From assembly GCA_021809435.1 (NCBI GenBank), contig JAKBAD010000006.1, positions 62,001 through 126,000 on the forward strand: a stretch of DNA of 64,000 bases. Direction: 5' to 3'. Positions 30,616 to 38,630 of the stretch are shown here, in pieces. Below the pieces are notes generated by a model. That model saw only the letters and a program-made list of their open reading frames with translations. It had not been told where the DNA came from and did not search any database. The first letter of the stretch is position 1. Each line of letters begins with the position of its first letter. Made by a program: the position numbers and the translations under genes. Source of the DNA: Pseudomonadota bacterium (lineage in GTDB: Bacteria; Pseudomonadota; Alphaproteobacteria; Acetobacterales; Acetobacteraceae).

Positions 30616-32633
30616 CCGCCATCCTCAACTCCTATGCCCTCGATGCCTGGTTTACCCCCAGCCAAGGCTTGACTACCATCCCCAGCGCCATAGATGGCCG
30701 CCCGGTGGCTCAAACCTCCACCCAGGGGCTCGATTTCGCCGCCATGGTCGCCCATGCCCGCGCCATTGGCGGCGCCAATCTGCGCGCGCTCACCTTCCAT
30801 CAGCGCGCCGAGCGGCTCAAAGCCCTGGCCGTCCATCTCTCCGCCCATAAGGACGAGCTTTATGCCCTGTCCTTTGATACCGGCGCCACCAAGCGCGACC
30901 ATTTCATCGATATCGACGGCGGCATCGGCACGCTCTACGCCTATGCCTCGCGCGGGCGCAAAGAGTTGCCCGCCGAGCGTTTCGTGGTCGAGGGGGCGAC
31001 GGAGCCGCTCTCCAAAACGGGCAACTTCATTGGGCTGCATGTGCTCACCCCCCTCCAAGGTGTGGCGGTGCACATCAACGCCTTCAATTTCCCCTGCTGG
31101 GGCATGCTGGAAAAACTCGCGCCTGCCATTCTGGCCGGCGTGCCGGTCATCACCAAGCCCGCCACCGCCACCTCTTATGTCGCCGAGCGCGTGGTGCGTC
31201 TCATCATTCAATCGGGTATTCTGCCGCCAGGGGCGCTGCAATTCATCTGTGGCGGGGTGGGGGATTTGCTCAGCCACCTCACCGGCCAGGATGTGCTCTC
31301 CTTCACCGGCTCGGCCGCGACCTCGCGGGCGCTGCGCGACCATCCCACCGTGTCGCGCAATGCGGTCCGTTTCATCGCCGAGCGGGACTCCCTCAACGCC
31401 GCCGTGCTGGCTCCCGATGCCGTGCCCGGCACCCCGGAATTCGATTTGTTCATCAAAGAGGTCACCCGCGAGATGACCGTGAAAGCTGGCCAGAAATGTA
31501 CCGCCATCCGCCGCATCATCGTACCCCGCGCGCTCGAGGCTGACATCACCGCCGCCCTGTCGGCGCAGCTCGCCAAATTCATCCCCGCCGATCCGCGCGC
31601 CGAAGATACCCGCATGGGCCCGCTGGCGAGCGTCGCCCAGCGCCAATCCGTCCAGGAGGCGCTCGCCGCGCTCACACGCGAGGCGGAGATTGTGTTCGGC
31701 GACCCCGCCAAAGCCCATGGCGCCTACATGCCACCCGTGCTGTTGCGCTGCGCCCACCCGCTCACCGCCACCGCCCCGCATGAGGTCGAGGCTTTTGGCC
31801 CCGTCGCCACCCTCATGGTCTATGACACGCTGGCGGATGCCCTCGCCCTGGTCGCCAAGGGCGAGGGGAGTCTCGTTGCCTCGGTCTACACCTACGATCC
31901 CGCTTACGCCGACACGCTGCTTTTCGGCATTGCCGCCTATCACGGCCGCGTGCTGCTGCTTGACCGTGATTGCGCCAAAGACTCCACCGGCCATGGCTCG
32001 CCGCTGCCCGGTCTCATTCATGGCGGGCCGGGCAGGGCGGGGGGGGGCGAGGAAATGGGTGGCCTGCGCGGTGTGTTCCACTACATGCAGCGTGCCGCCC
32101 TGCAGGGGTCGCCCGCGCGGCTCGCAAGCCTCACGCGCACCTGGCTGCCCGGCGCCCCCGCGCCCGTCACGCCAGAGCACCCGTTCCGCCGTGATTACGA
32201 CCATCTGCATGTGGGGGAGACGGTGCTCACCAAGCCGCGCACCATCACGCTCGACGACATTGAGCATTTTGCCCATTTCACCGGCGATGAGTTCTACGCC
32301 CACATGGATGAACAGGCGGCCGCCGCCAATCCGTTCTTTCCTGGGCGCGTGGCGCATGGCTATTTGCTGCTCTCCTTCGCTGCGGGGTTGTTCGTCGATC
32401 CCGCGCCCGGCCCGCTGCTGGCCAATTACGGGCTCGATCATCTGCGTTTCCTCAAGCCCGTTTCGCCGGGTGATTCCATCCGCGTGCGGCTCACGGTCAA
32501 GCGCAAATCCCCCGCCCGCCAGCCCGAATATGGAGAGGTACGCTGGGATGTCGAGCTGTTCAATCAGCATGAGGAAACTGTCGCCCGCTACGAACTGCTG
32601 ACCATGAGCGCCCGTGCGCGCCATGCTGGATAA
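30612..32633 (+). CDS. paaZ: Bifunctional oxepin-CoA hydrolase / aldehyde dehydrogenase
   Basis: ALDH domain (GQKCTAIRRIIVPR) plus MaoC-like C-terminus (FARFTGDEFYAHMDE-like: FAHFTGDEFYAHMDEQAAAANPFFPGRVAHGYLLLS); start ATG 30612. Confidence 0.96.
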   Translation: MTAILNSYALDAWFTPSQGLTTIPSAIDGRPVAQTSTQGLDFAAMVAHARAIGGANLRALTFHQRAERLKALAVHLSAHKDELYALSFDTGATKRDHFIDIDGGIGTLYAYASRGRKELPAERFVVEGATEPLSKTGNFIGLHVLTPLQGVAVHINAFNFPCWGMLEKLAPAILAGVPVITKPATATSYVAERVVRLIIQSGILPPGALQFICGGVGDLLSHLTGQDVLSFTGSAATSRALRDHPTVSRNAVRFIAERDSLNAAVLAPDAVPGTPEFDLFIKEVTREMTVKAGQKCTAIRRIIVPRALEADITAALSAQLAKFIPADPRAEDTRMGPLASVAQRQSVQEALAALTREAEIVFGDPAKAHGAYMPPVLLRCAHPLTATAPHEVEAFGPVATLMVYDTLADALALVAKGEGSLVASVYTYDPAYADTLLFGIAAYHGRVLLLDRDCAKDSTGHGSPLPGLIHGGPGRAGGGEEMGGLRGVFHYMQRAALQGSPARLASLTRTWLPGAPAPVTPEHPFRRDYDHLHVGETVLTKPRTITLDDIEHFAHFTGDEFYAHMDEQAAAANPFFPGRVAHGYLLLSFAAGLFVDPAPGPLLANYGLDHLRFLKPVSPGDSIRVRLTVKRKSPARQPEYGEVRWDVELFNQHEETVARYELLTMSARARHAG

Positions 32634-32796
32634 TTCGCGGCGAAACCGGTGAGCGCGGGCAAGTATCTGGCGCGTGCTCATCATAACTAACGGTTATACT
32701 GTCCTTGACCGCCCGTGCATTGCCGCGCATGCCGCCCCGCCCCTACTCTGGCCACACATGCCCAACAAAAATCCGCATGAATCCAGAGGAGTGTTC

Positions 32797-34011
32797 ATGA
32801 CCACCAGCGATCTCAACATCGCCATCATTGGCGCCGGCATTGGCGGCCTTACCTTGGCGCTCGCCCTGCGCCGCCATGGCATAGGCGTCACGCTCTATGA
32901 GCAAACCGCCGAGCTGCGCGAGGTCGGCGCCGCCGTGGCGCTCTCGGCCAACGCCACCCGCTTCTACGACCGTATTGGCCTGCGCCCCGCGTTCGATGCC
33001 GTCTGCGCCAATATTTCCACCCTCATCTACCGTGATGGCCGCACGGGCGCTGAAATCGGCCGTCAAAGCGGCACACCCAGCTATGAGCATCAGTTCGGTG
33101 CCTGCTACTGGGGCATCCACCGCGCGCATTTGCAAGCCATCCTTTCCCAGGCCGTGGGCATGGCTCATATCCGCCTCAGCAAGCGCCTGTCGGGCCTGCA
33201 GGATCAGGGGCGCGAGGTGGTGCTCACCTTCGAAGACGGCGACAGTGCCAAGGCCGATCTGGTGATCGGCGCGGATGGGGCGCGCTCGCTCGTCCGCCGC
33301 TATTTGCTGGGCTATGATGACGCGCTCTATTCCGGCTGTTCCGGCTTTCGCGGCATCGTCGCGCCCGAGGCGCTCAAATTATTGCCCGACCGCGAGGCCA
33401 TCCAGTTCTGGATGGGGCCGTCGGGCCATTTGCTGCATTACCCCATTGGCAATGGCGACCAGAATTTCCTGCTCGTCGAGCGCCAGCCCTCGCCCTGGCC
33501 GGTGCGCGAGTGGGTCATGCCCGCCACGCCGGGCGAGCAGCTCCGCCATTTCGCCAACTGGCATCCAGCGGTCGTTGAAATGATCAGCGCCGTACCAACC
33601 AGCCAGCGCTGGGGCCTGTTCCACCGCCCGCCCTTGGGCCGTTGGACGCGCGGGCGCATCACCCTGCTGGGCGATGCCGCCCATGCCCTGGTGCCTCATC
33701 ATGGGCAGGGGGCCAACCAATCCATCGAAGACGCGGTGGTGCTGGCTGAGAGTCTGGCCAGCCATGGCACGGGGCAATGGGCTGCCGCGCTTGAACATTA
33801 TGAACACCAGCGCCGGGGGCGTACCCGCAAGGTGCAATATGCCTCCATCTCCACCGCCGATATGCTCCACCTGCCAGACGGCCCCGCCGCCACCGCCCGC
33901 AACGTCCGCTTCGCCAGCCACGAGCACATGCTCCACCATCTCGGTTGGATCCATGAGTTCGACCCCGCCACAGATACCCCCACCGAACGCCAGGGCGGCA
34001 CCTGGCTCTAA
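32797..34011 (+). CDS. FAD-dependent aromatic monooxygenase (salicylate/3-hydroxybenzoate 6-hydroxylase-like)
   Basis: IAIIGAGIGGLTLALALRRHGIGVTLYEQ, ITLLGDAAHALVPHHGQGANQSIEDAV. Confidence 0.88.
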   Translation: MTTSDLNIAIIGAGIGGLTLALALRRHGIGVTLYEQTAELREVGAAVALSANATRFYDRIGLRPAFDAVCANISTLIYRDGRTGAEIGRQSGTPSYEHQFGACYWGIHRAHLQAILSQAVGMAHIRLSKRLSGLQDQGREVVLTFEDGDSAKADLVIGADGARSLVRRYLLGYDDALYSGCSGFRGIVAPEALKLLPDREAIQFWMGPSGHLLHYPIGNGDQNFLLVERQPSPWPVREWVMPATPGEQLRHFANWHPAVVEMISAVPTSQRWGLFHRPPLGRWTRGRITLLGDAAHALVPHHGQGANQSIEDAVVLAESLASHGTGQWAAALEHYEHQRRGRTRKVQYASISTADMLHLPDGPAATARNVRFASHEHMLHHLGWIHEFDPATDTPTERQGGTWL

Positions 34012-34119
34012 CCTTAGCTGATGCGGGCCGTCCCCTTACCCCGTACGGCTTTGCCAACAACAAAGCGGAGACTTGCCGCCACAAGTCTTCGCCTGCCATT
34101 CAGCATATTTGGGTGGAGG

Positions 34120-34506
34120 TTACTGCACGGCGCCGTTCACGGTCAGGGTGGAGGCGCCATCCATCGCGCCTGAGTTGGCCGCCGGCGCAGGCTTCATCTC
34201 GTCCCACAAAATCACGCTGCCGGCGGGCGTAAGTCCGCCACCTATGTCGGGCCCGTGCAGTGCCCCGCCCTTGATTTGTGACATGTCGCCATCGGGCAAC
34301 GGCACCAGCGTCAGCGCCGCCACCTCGTCAACAGACGCCGGCCGCGGCCAAGCGGGCCGCGCCAGGGACAGGCACAACACCAGCCCGATCAGCCCCGGGA
34401 GCGCTAAAATATGGGCCATATCGCGCACCGGCGCCTCGATCGCCGATAGCCGCCGCCGCCAGGCGGGTTTTGGTCTATGCGGCGTTAAAAAATGCGGTCC
34501 CATCAT
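34120..34506 (-). CDS. Small exported/anchored protein with double-glycine motif DMSQIKGG (P4)
   Basis: Hydrophobic segment HILALPGLIGLVLCLSLARPAW then LVPLPDGDMSQIKGGALHG; C-terminus STLTVNGAVQ; 1-nt abutment with upstream ORF; start uncertain. Confidence 0.6.
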   Translation of the reverse strand: MMGPHFLTPHRPKPAWRRRLSAIEAPVRDMAHILALPGLIGLVLCLSLARPAWPRPASVDEVAALTLVPLPDGDMSQIKGGALHGPDIGGGLTPAGSVILWDEMKPAPAANSGAMDGASTLTVNGAVQ

Positions 34507-35057
34507 CAGAAAATACCATTTCCGTAGGTTATGCCGGTTTGCAGAACCGATAATGACCGTGCCTGGGTTAACATCTGGCTCATTCCCGTCACGCCAACGG
34601 TCATGGTCGTGGCAAGGCCGATCAGCGCGTTGTTCGCCTGGTTGGTCACCAGATTCTGGACCCCGGCGCCCAGCACGGTGCTGATAACGGTTTGCCCGCC
34701 ATTGCTGATGCTCGAGAAGGTCACGCTGCTTCCCGCCGGAGGGGTATAGGTGGTGGTGCCGCCGGCATCGCTTACCGTTACCGGCAGGGCGGCGCCGGTG
34801 AGAAAGGTGGTTGGCACCAGAATGCTCTGCACCACAATGCCGTTCACGGTGTCGATCTGCTGAAACCCAAACGAGATCGACAAGGCTGGGGAGATGTCAA
34901 AGCCACCTCTGATGGTCCCAAGATCGCCGGTGGCGATGACGGCGTTGGCCAACCCCAGAGCGGCCACGCTCGGTGGCGGTTCGGCTCTGGCGGGTGCCGC
35001 CATGAGAGGGGCGAGCAACAGGGGCGCCAGCCCCATTCGGTACAAAAAATCGGTCAT
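34506..35057 (-). CDS. Small secreted protein with double-glycine motif DLGTIRGG (P3)
   Basis: Signal peptide MGLAPLLLAPLMAAPARA, then GDLGTIRGGFDISPALSISFGFQQIDTVNG; G/T/V/N-rich C-terminus. Confidence 0.7.
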   Translation of the reverse strand: MTDFLYRMGLAPLLLAPLMAAPARAEPPPSVAALGLANAVIATGDLGTIRGGFDISPALSISFGFQQIDTVNGIVVQSILVPTTFLTGAALPVTVSDAGGTTTYTPPAGSSVTFSSISNGGQTVISTVLGAGVQNLVTNQANNALIGLATTMTVGVTGMSQMLTQARSLSVLQTGITYGNGIF

Positions 35058-35079
35058 GTCACCAAACTCCGGTTGGTGG

Positions 35080-35778
35080 TCAAAACAGATTGGGGTTGGC
35101 CACGTTCACCTGCTCCAGGCTGGCCAGAGTGAGTGTGAACCGGCCCAGATCGAGCGGTGAGTCAGGTTGGCCCGCCCAATCCTGCCCGTTATTGAACCCC
35201 GCCCTGGCCGTGGGCAGATCGGAGAGGATGATGAAAAATATCCCCGTCCATTGACGGTTGAAGGCTTCGGCCTCGACACTGCGCAGACCGAGCGCCGGGT
35301 CGGCCAGCAGCACCTCGCCGTCGCGGATGCCCCGCAAAACCACGAAATGCTTGAACCCCCGCTCATTGATCAGCACGATCGCCGGCACCCTGACTTCGGC
35401 CACTTTTGTCAGCGGGGCACGAAACCCGCCCGAGGGGATGCCGTGGCGCGTGAGATAATTTTTCATATCCAGCAGCGAAAAGCCCGCTTGCTGAATGGCG
35501 CTCTGGTCGCCGTTCAGGAACATATCGGTGAATACCGAACTCTCCGTTTCTGGAATATGATAGGTAAACAGAAGCAAGGTGGCGAGCGCGGCCGATCCGC
35601 ACGAGAAATCATATTTCTGCTGGATGGTGGTGGCGAATTTTCGTGCCTCGAAGCTTTGCACTTTAATCGTTGCCGCGCCACCATCGGTGGAGAGTGGGGT
35701 AAACGCAACCTGACCAGCCGTGGCGGCCATGGGCATGCTTGTCGCCAGCCCCGTAATGAATAGCCGCCTGGTTGTCAT
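35080..35778 (-). CDS. Stand-alone exported C39 family peptidase (FapD-like)
   Basis: Signal peptide; QQKYDFSCGSAALATLL (Cys), FKHFVVLRG (His), LLADPALG (Asp); no ABC transporter domain. Confidence 0.88.
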   Translation of the reverse strand: MTTRRLFITGLATSMPMAATAGQVAFTPLSTDGGAATIKVQSFEARKFATTIQQKYDFSCGSAALATLLLFTYHIPETESSVFTDMFLNGDQSAIQQAGFSLLDMKNYLTRHGIPSGGFRAPLTKVAEVRVPAIVLINERGFKHFVVLRGIRDGEVLLADPALGLRSVEAEAFNRQWTGIFFIILSDLPTARAGFNNGQDWAGQPDSPLDLGRFTLTLASLEQVNVANPNLF

Positions 35779-35797
35779 TTGCCGGTCTCCTGGTATT

Positions 35798-36145
35798 TCA
35801 TTGAACGGCGATATTGATCGTCATGCTGCTTTGCAGTAGCGCGTTATTGCCGGTATTTTGCAGCACCGTGGTCAGGCCGGTATTATTATTCACCGACTGA
35901 TTGTTGGAAATTCCGCCGGTCACCGAGTTGTTGGCGCTGTTGCCGGTATCGATGCCGATATTCACAGAGGAAGCCACGAACGTTCCACCGCGCATGGCCG
36001 AGAGTTGGGCGGCGTTGACCGCCGAGCCGCCAAGGCTGGCCAGCGGATCGTTGCTTGTGTCTCCAGCCCCCGCGGCGCGCACGGGCCCCGCCACCAGAAC
36101 CGCCGCCAAGCTCACGGCGGCAATACTATAAAATTTTATAGTCAT
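35798..36145 (-). CDS. Small secreted Asn/Ser/Thr-rich protein with double-glycine motif QLSAMRGG (P2)
   Basis: Signal peptide FYSIAAVSLAAVLVAGPVRAAGA; NNNTGLTTVLQNTGNNALLQSSMTINIAVQ C-terminus. Confidence 0.7.
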   Translation of the reverse strand: MTIKFYSIAAVSLAAVLVAGPVRAAGAGDTSNDPLASLGGSAVNAAQLSAMRGGTFVASSVNIGIDTGNSANNSVTGGISNNQSVNNNTGLTTVLQNTGNNALLQSSMTINIAVQ

Positions 36146-36240
36146 TGGCATCTCCCGCATCGAATCAGGGGTGTCTTGCCAAGCGGTCACCGCATGGCGC
36201 GGGTGGCGCCATGCGGTTTCCGGTTTGGCGGTGCCGCTGC

Positions 36241-36804
36241 TCAGAAGCTGCCAAATCCCGTGCCGCCGCTGACATAAGAGCCAAGCGCCACAGAGTTTTG
36301 CTGCAACGAGGCGAGGCCGGTGCTCTGCTCAACGGTGCTGATGCCGGTGCTGCTGTTATTGGCATAGCTCATATTGGCGTTGCCGCTATTGATCGAACCA
36401 CCACCAGCGCCGCCCGGCCCCCAGGGATGGCTGTCGCCACCGCTGCTGCCCACCGAGAAGGTCATCTTGCCAACCGCGCCGCTATTGCCGGAATTGGCGA
36501 GCGTAATGGTCTGGTGGGTGTCGGTCTTGGTGAAGGCGAGCGACGTGTTGCCAACGTCGGTCAGGGTCTTCGTGATGTCGGTCGTGGTCGATGAGCTCAA
36601 TGTGTTGCCATTGGCATTGAGCGAGGTGCCGCCCGTGGTGGCGGCGCTGCTTTCGCCGTTACTCAAGGCGTTTTGTACCGGCGAGGCCACGGAAGAGGTC
36701 GATGGCCCGCCGCCGTTGCCCTGCCCGCCAGGCCCGCCATCCGCGAGCGCCGCGCCGCCGAGGAACAGGAACGCCGCACAGCTGGAAAGAAAGATATTAC
36801 GCAT
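36241..36804 (-). CDS. Secreted Gly/Ser/Thr/Asn-rich candidate amyloid-like protein (P1)
   Basis: Signal peptide MRNIFLSSCAAFLFLGGAALA; low-complexity GSTN-rich; NNSSTGISTVEQSTGLASLQQNS similar to P2 C-terminus. Confidence 0.68.
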   Translation of the reverse strand: MRNIFLSSCAAFLFLGGAALADGGPGGQGNGGGPSTSSVASPVQNALSNGESSAATTGGTSLNANGNTLSSSTTTDITKTLTDVGNTSLAFTKTDTHQTITLANSGNSGAVGKMTFSVGSSGGDSHPWGPGGAGGGSINSGNANMSYANNSSTGISTVEQSTGLASLQQNSVALGSYVSGGTGFGSF

Positions 36805-36901
36805 GATGATACCTCCGATAAATATGTTGACCTGTCTTAGTCTTGGAATTCTTGGATCCCGAATGACGGCTGATGGGCCAGCCAGTCACGCTGGGGTCAG
36901 A

Positions 36902-36916
36902 GCAAACGCCGTGCCA
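36902..36916 (-). promoter_or_regulatory. Sigma54 -24/-12 promoter TGGCACGGCGTTTGC
   Basis: Exact consensus on minus strand, about 100 bp upstream of P1 start. Confidence 0.85.
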
Positions 36917-36969
36917 AAACCAGGAAAAATCAAATTTACTAAATTATATCATGCATTTTTCAAGTGCTA

Positions 36970-36984
36970 TTCACGTAGCGTGAA
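36970..36984. promoter_or_regulatory. Inverted repeat TTCACG-TAG-CGTGAA
   Basis: 6-bp perfect arms in the divergent promoter region. Confidence 0.4.
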
Positions 36985-37028
36985 AAGCTTGATGGTGAGG
37001 TATATTTCGTAACGCGCGTCACCATATG

Positions 37029-37045
37029 CTGTAACAGTGTTACAG
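37029..37045. promoter_or_regulatory. Inverted repeat CTGTAACA-G-TGTTACAG (operator/UAS candidate)
   Basis: 8-bp perfect arms with 1-nt centre. Confidence 0.5.
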
Positions 37046-37070
37046 GTTTACAACATAAATCGGTTCTGTA

Positions 37071-37086
37071 AGGGAATTTATTTGCA
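37071..37086 (+). promoter_or_regulatory. Weak sigma54-like element AGGGAATTTATTTGCA
   Basis: GG-N10-GC spacing and TTTGCA -12, but poor -24 flank. Confidence 0.3.
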
Positions 37087-37130
37087 AATATCAGCAAAAT
37101 ATGGATGATGCGAAAAAAAAGGAGCGCGTC

Positions 37131-38552
37131 ATGTCGAAAATGCCCTTTATTTCTTCATGTAATAAAAATCATAAAATTAATATGAAGCGTGAATTGCGGT
37201 GTTTTAATGATTCCGCGAATGCCGATTATCTTTCATCGGCCAACTTATTTGGTAACAAACAAATTATCCCACGTGTGGCATGGCTGGCCTTGGCTGTGGT
37301 GGGGCTCGGCGCCGCGCCTGCTTATGCCGATTCCGATTCCGCAAGCCTCGACCGTCTCAAGGCCTCGGTCGCCGCGCAGCAAGCCAAGCTCCAGCAGGAG
37401 GAGTTGCAACTCGAGCAGCAATCGCTGGAACTCGACCAGCAGCAATCCCTGCTCGATCATGAAATGGCCACTCTGCGTGGCGCGGGCGACACAGATGAAA
37501 AGCGCGCCGTACAATCCAAGCCTGTCCCCGAGGTGCAGTCCGTAGGCGCCGAGCAGCAGCAGCAGCAGCAGCAGGAGCAGGAGCGCCAAACCACCGTGAT
37601 TTTGCAATCCTCCACGGCCTTGTCGGGCACCAGCGGCGTGCTCACACCCAAAGGGCAGCTCGTTGTAGATCCGGCAGTTGAGTATGATTACTGGACCCAG
37701 AATCAGCTCAACCTCAATGGCTTCACCATCATTCCCGGCATCACGCTGGGTAATATCTACATATCGCGCGTTGATCAGCATTATCTCATGCCCAGCCTCA
37801 CCGCCCGCTATGGCCTCACCGACCGGCTGGAGCTCAACATCAAACTGCCCTTCGTGGCCGGCTTTGGCTCGACCACCGCCCAGCAGGCCGGGCCCTCGGC
37901 ACAGCCACTCACCACCAGCCCCACGGCCGCCTATATCGGCGATGTGCAGCTTGGCGCGGCTTACCAGTTCAATAGCGGCGCCAATGGCTGGCCTGTGCTG
38001 GTGGGTAATCTCACGTTCAAAACCGCTACCGGCCGCAGCCCTTACGATGTCCCCATCTATACCGCCCAGAACCAGAGCAACGCCCTGCTCGATGGCTTGC
38101 CCAAGCAGCTGCCCACCGGCACCGGGTTCTACGCGCTTGAACCCAGCCTTTCTGTATTCTACCCCACAGCCCCTGGGGTCATTTTTGGCAATATTCAATA
38201 TATTTATAATTTCAGCCGCTCCTTCACGATCGCCAATCCTGGCGGTGGGCCTGGCAGCAAGGATCGGCTGGCGCCTGGCATGGCGATCGCGGCAACTTTT
38301 GGCCTGGGCTTTGCCCTTAACGACAAAACCTCCATGACGCTGAGCTACCAGGAGGAACATGTCTTCGGTGCCTCCGTCAACGGCCAGTCGCTGGCGGGTT
38401 CGGCCTATGATTTTGGCACCCTCAATTTCGGCCTTGGCTACCAGCTATCTCCGCGCACCAACCTCAATTTGGGGGTTGGTATCGGTGTTGGCCCCTACGC
38501 TCCGGCCGCTAAAATCCTCATCGAAATTCCCATCCGGTTCGACGCGCTCTGA
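37131..38552 (+). CDS. Outer-membrane beta-barrel protein with N-terminal coiled coil (FapF-like / MetA-pathway transporter type)
   Basis: Long N-terminal extension before signal peptide RVAWLALAVVGLGAAPAYA; coiled coil RLKASVAAQQAKLQQEELQLEQQSLELDQQQSLLDHEMATL; polyQ linker; repeated amphipathic beta strands. Confidence 0.75.
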   Translation: MSKMPFISSCNKNHKINMKRELRCFNDSANADYLSSANLFGNKQIIPRVAWLALAVVGLGAAPAYADSDSASLDRLKASVAAQQAKLQQEELQLEQQSLELDQQQSLLDHEMATLRGAGDTDEKRAVQSKPVPEVQSVGAEQQQQQQQEQERQTTVILQSSTALSGTSGVLTPKGQLVVDPAVEYDYWTQNQLNLNGFTIIPGITLGNIYISRVDQHYLMPSLTARYGLTDRLELNIKLPFVAGFGSTTAQQAGPSAQPLTTSPTAAYIGDVQLGAAYQFNSGANGWPVLVGNLTFKTATGRSPYDVPIYTAQNQSNALLDGLPKQLPTGTGFYALEPSLSVFYPTAPGVIFGNIQYIYNFSRSFTIANPGGGPGSKDRLAPGMAIAATFGLGFALNDKTSMTLSYQEEHVFGASVNGQSLAGSAYDFGTLNFGLGYQLSPRTNLNLGVGIGVGPYAPAAKILIEIPIRFDAL

Positions 38553-38630
38553 GGCCGCGGCCAAAAATCCTTGGCGCCGGGCGGTGGGCGCGTTAGGCTG
38601 GGCAAAAACCAGCCGGGGAAACGATCTGCC

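Noticed and set aside
30441-32684. 747-aa ORF opposite paaZ
   Set aside because: Shadow ORF typical of GC-rich DNA; His/Gly/Arg-rich with no recognisable domain, while the plus strand encodes PaaZ.
32680-32700. TAACGGTTA dyad upstream of the FAD monooxygenase as an operator or sigma54 site
   Set aside because: Very short dyad; nearby TGGCGCG sequence lacks the correctly spaced GC of a -12 element.
37551-37583. CAG-rich tandem repeat as a CRISPR-like or satellite array
   Set aside because: In-frame glutamine codons within a CDS, no spacers.
37245-38360. 371-aa minus ORF with poly-Leu stretch
   Set aside because: Antisense of the coiled-coil/barrel gene; poly-Leu is the complement of the CAG repeat.
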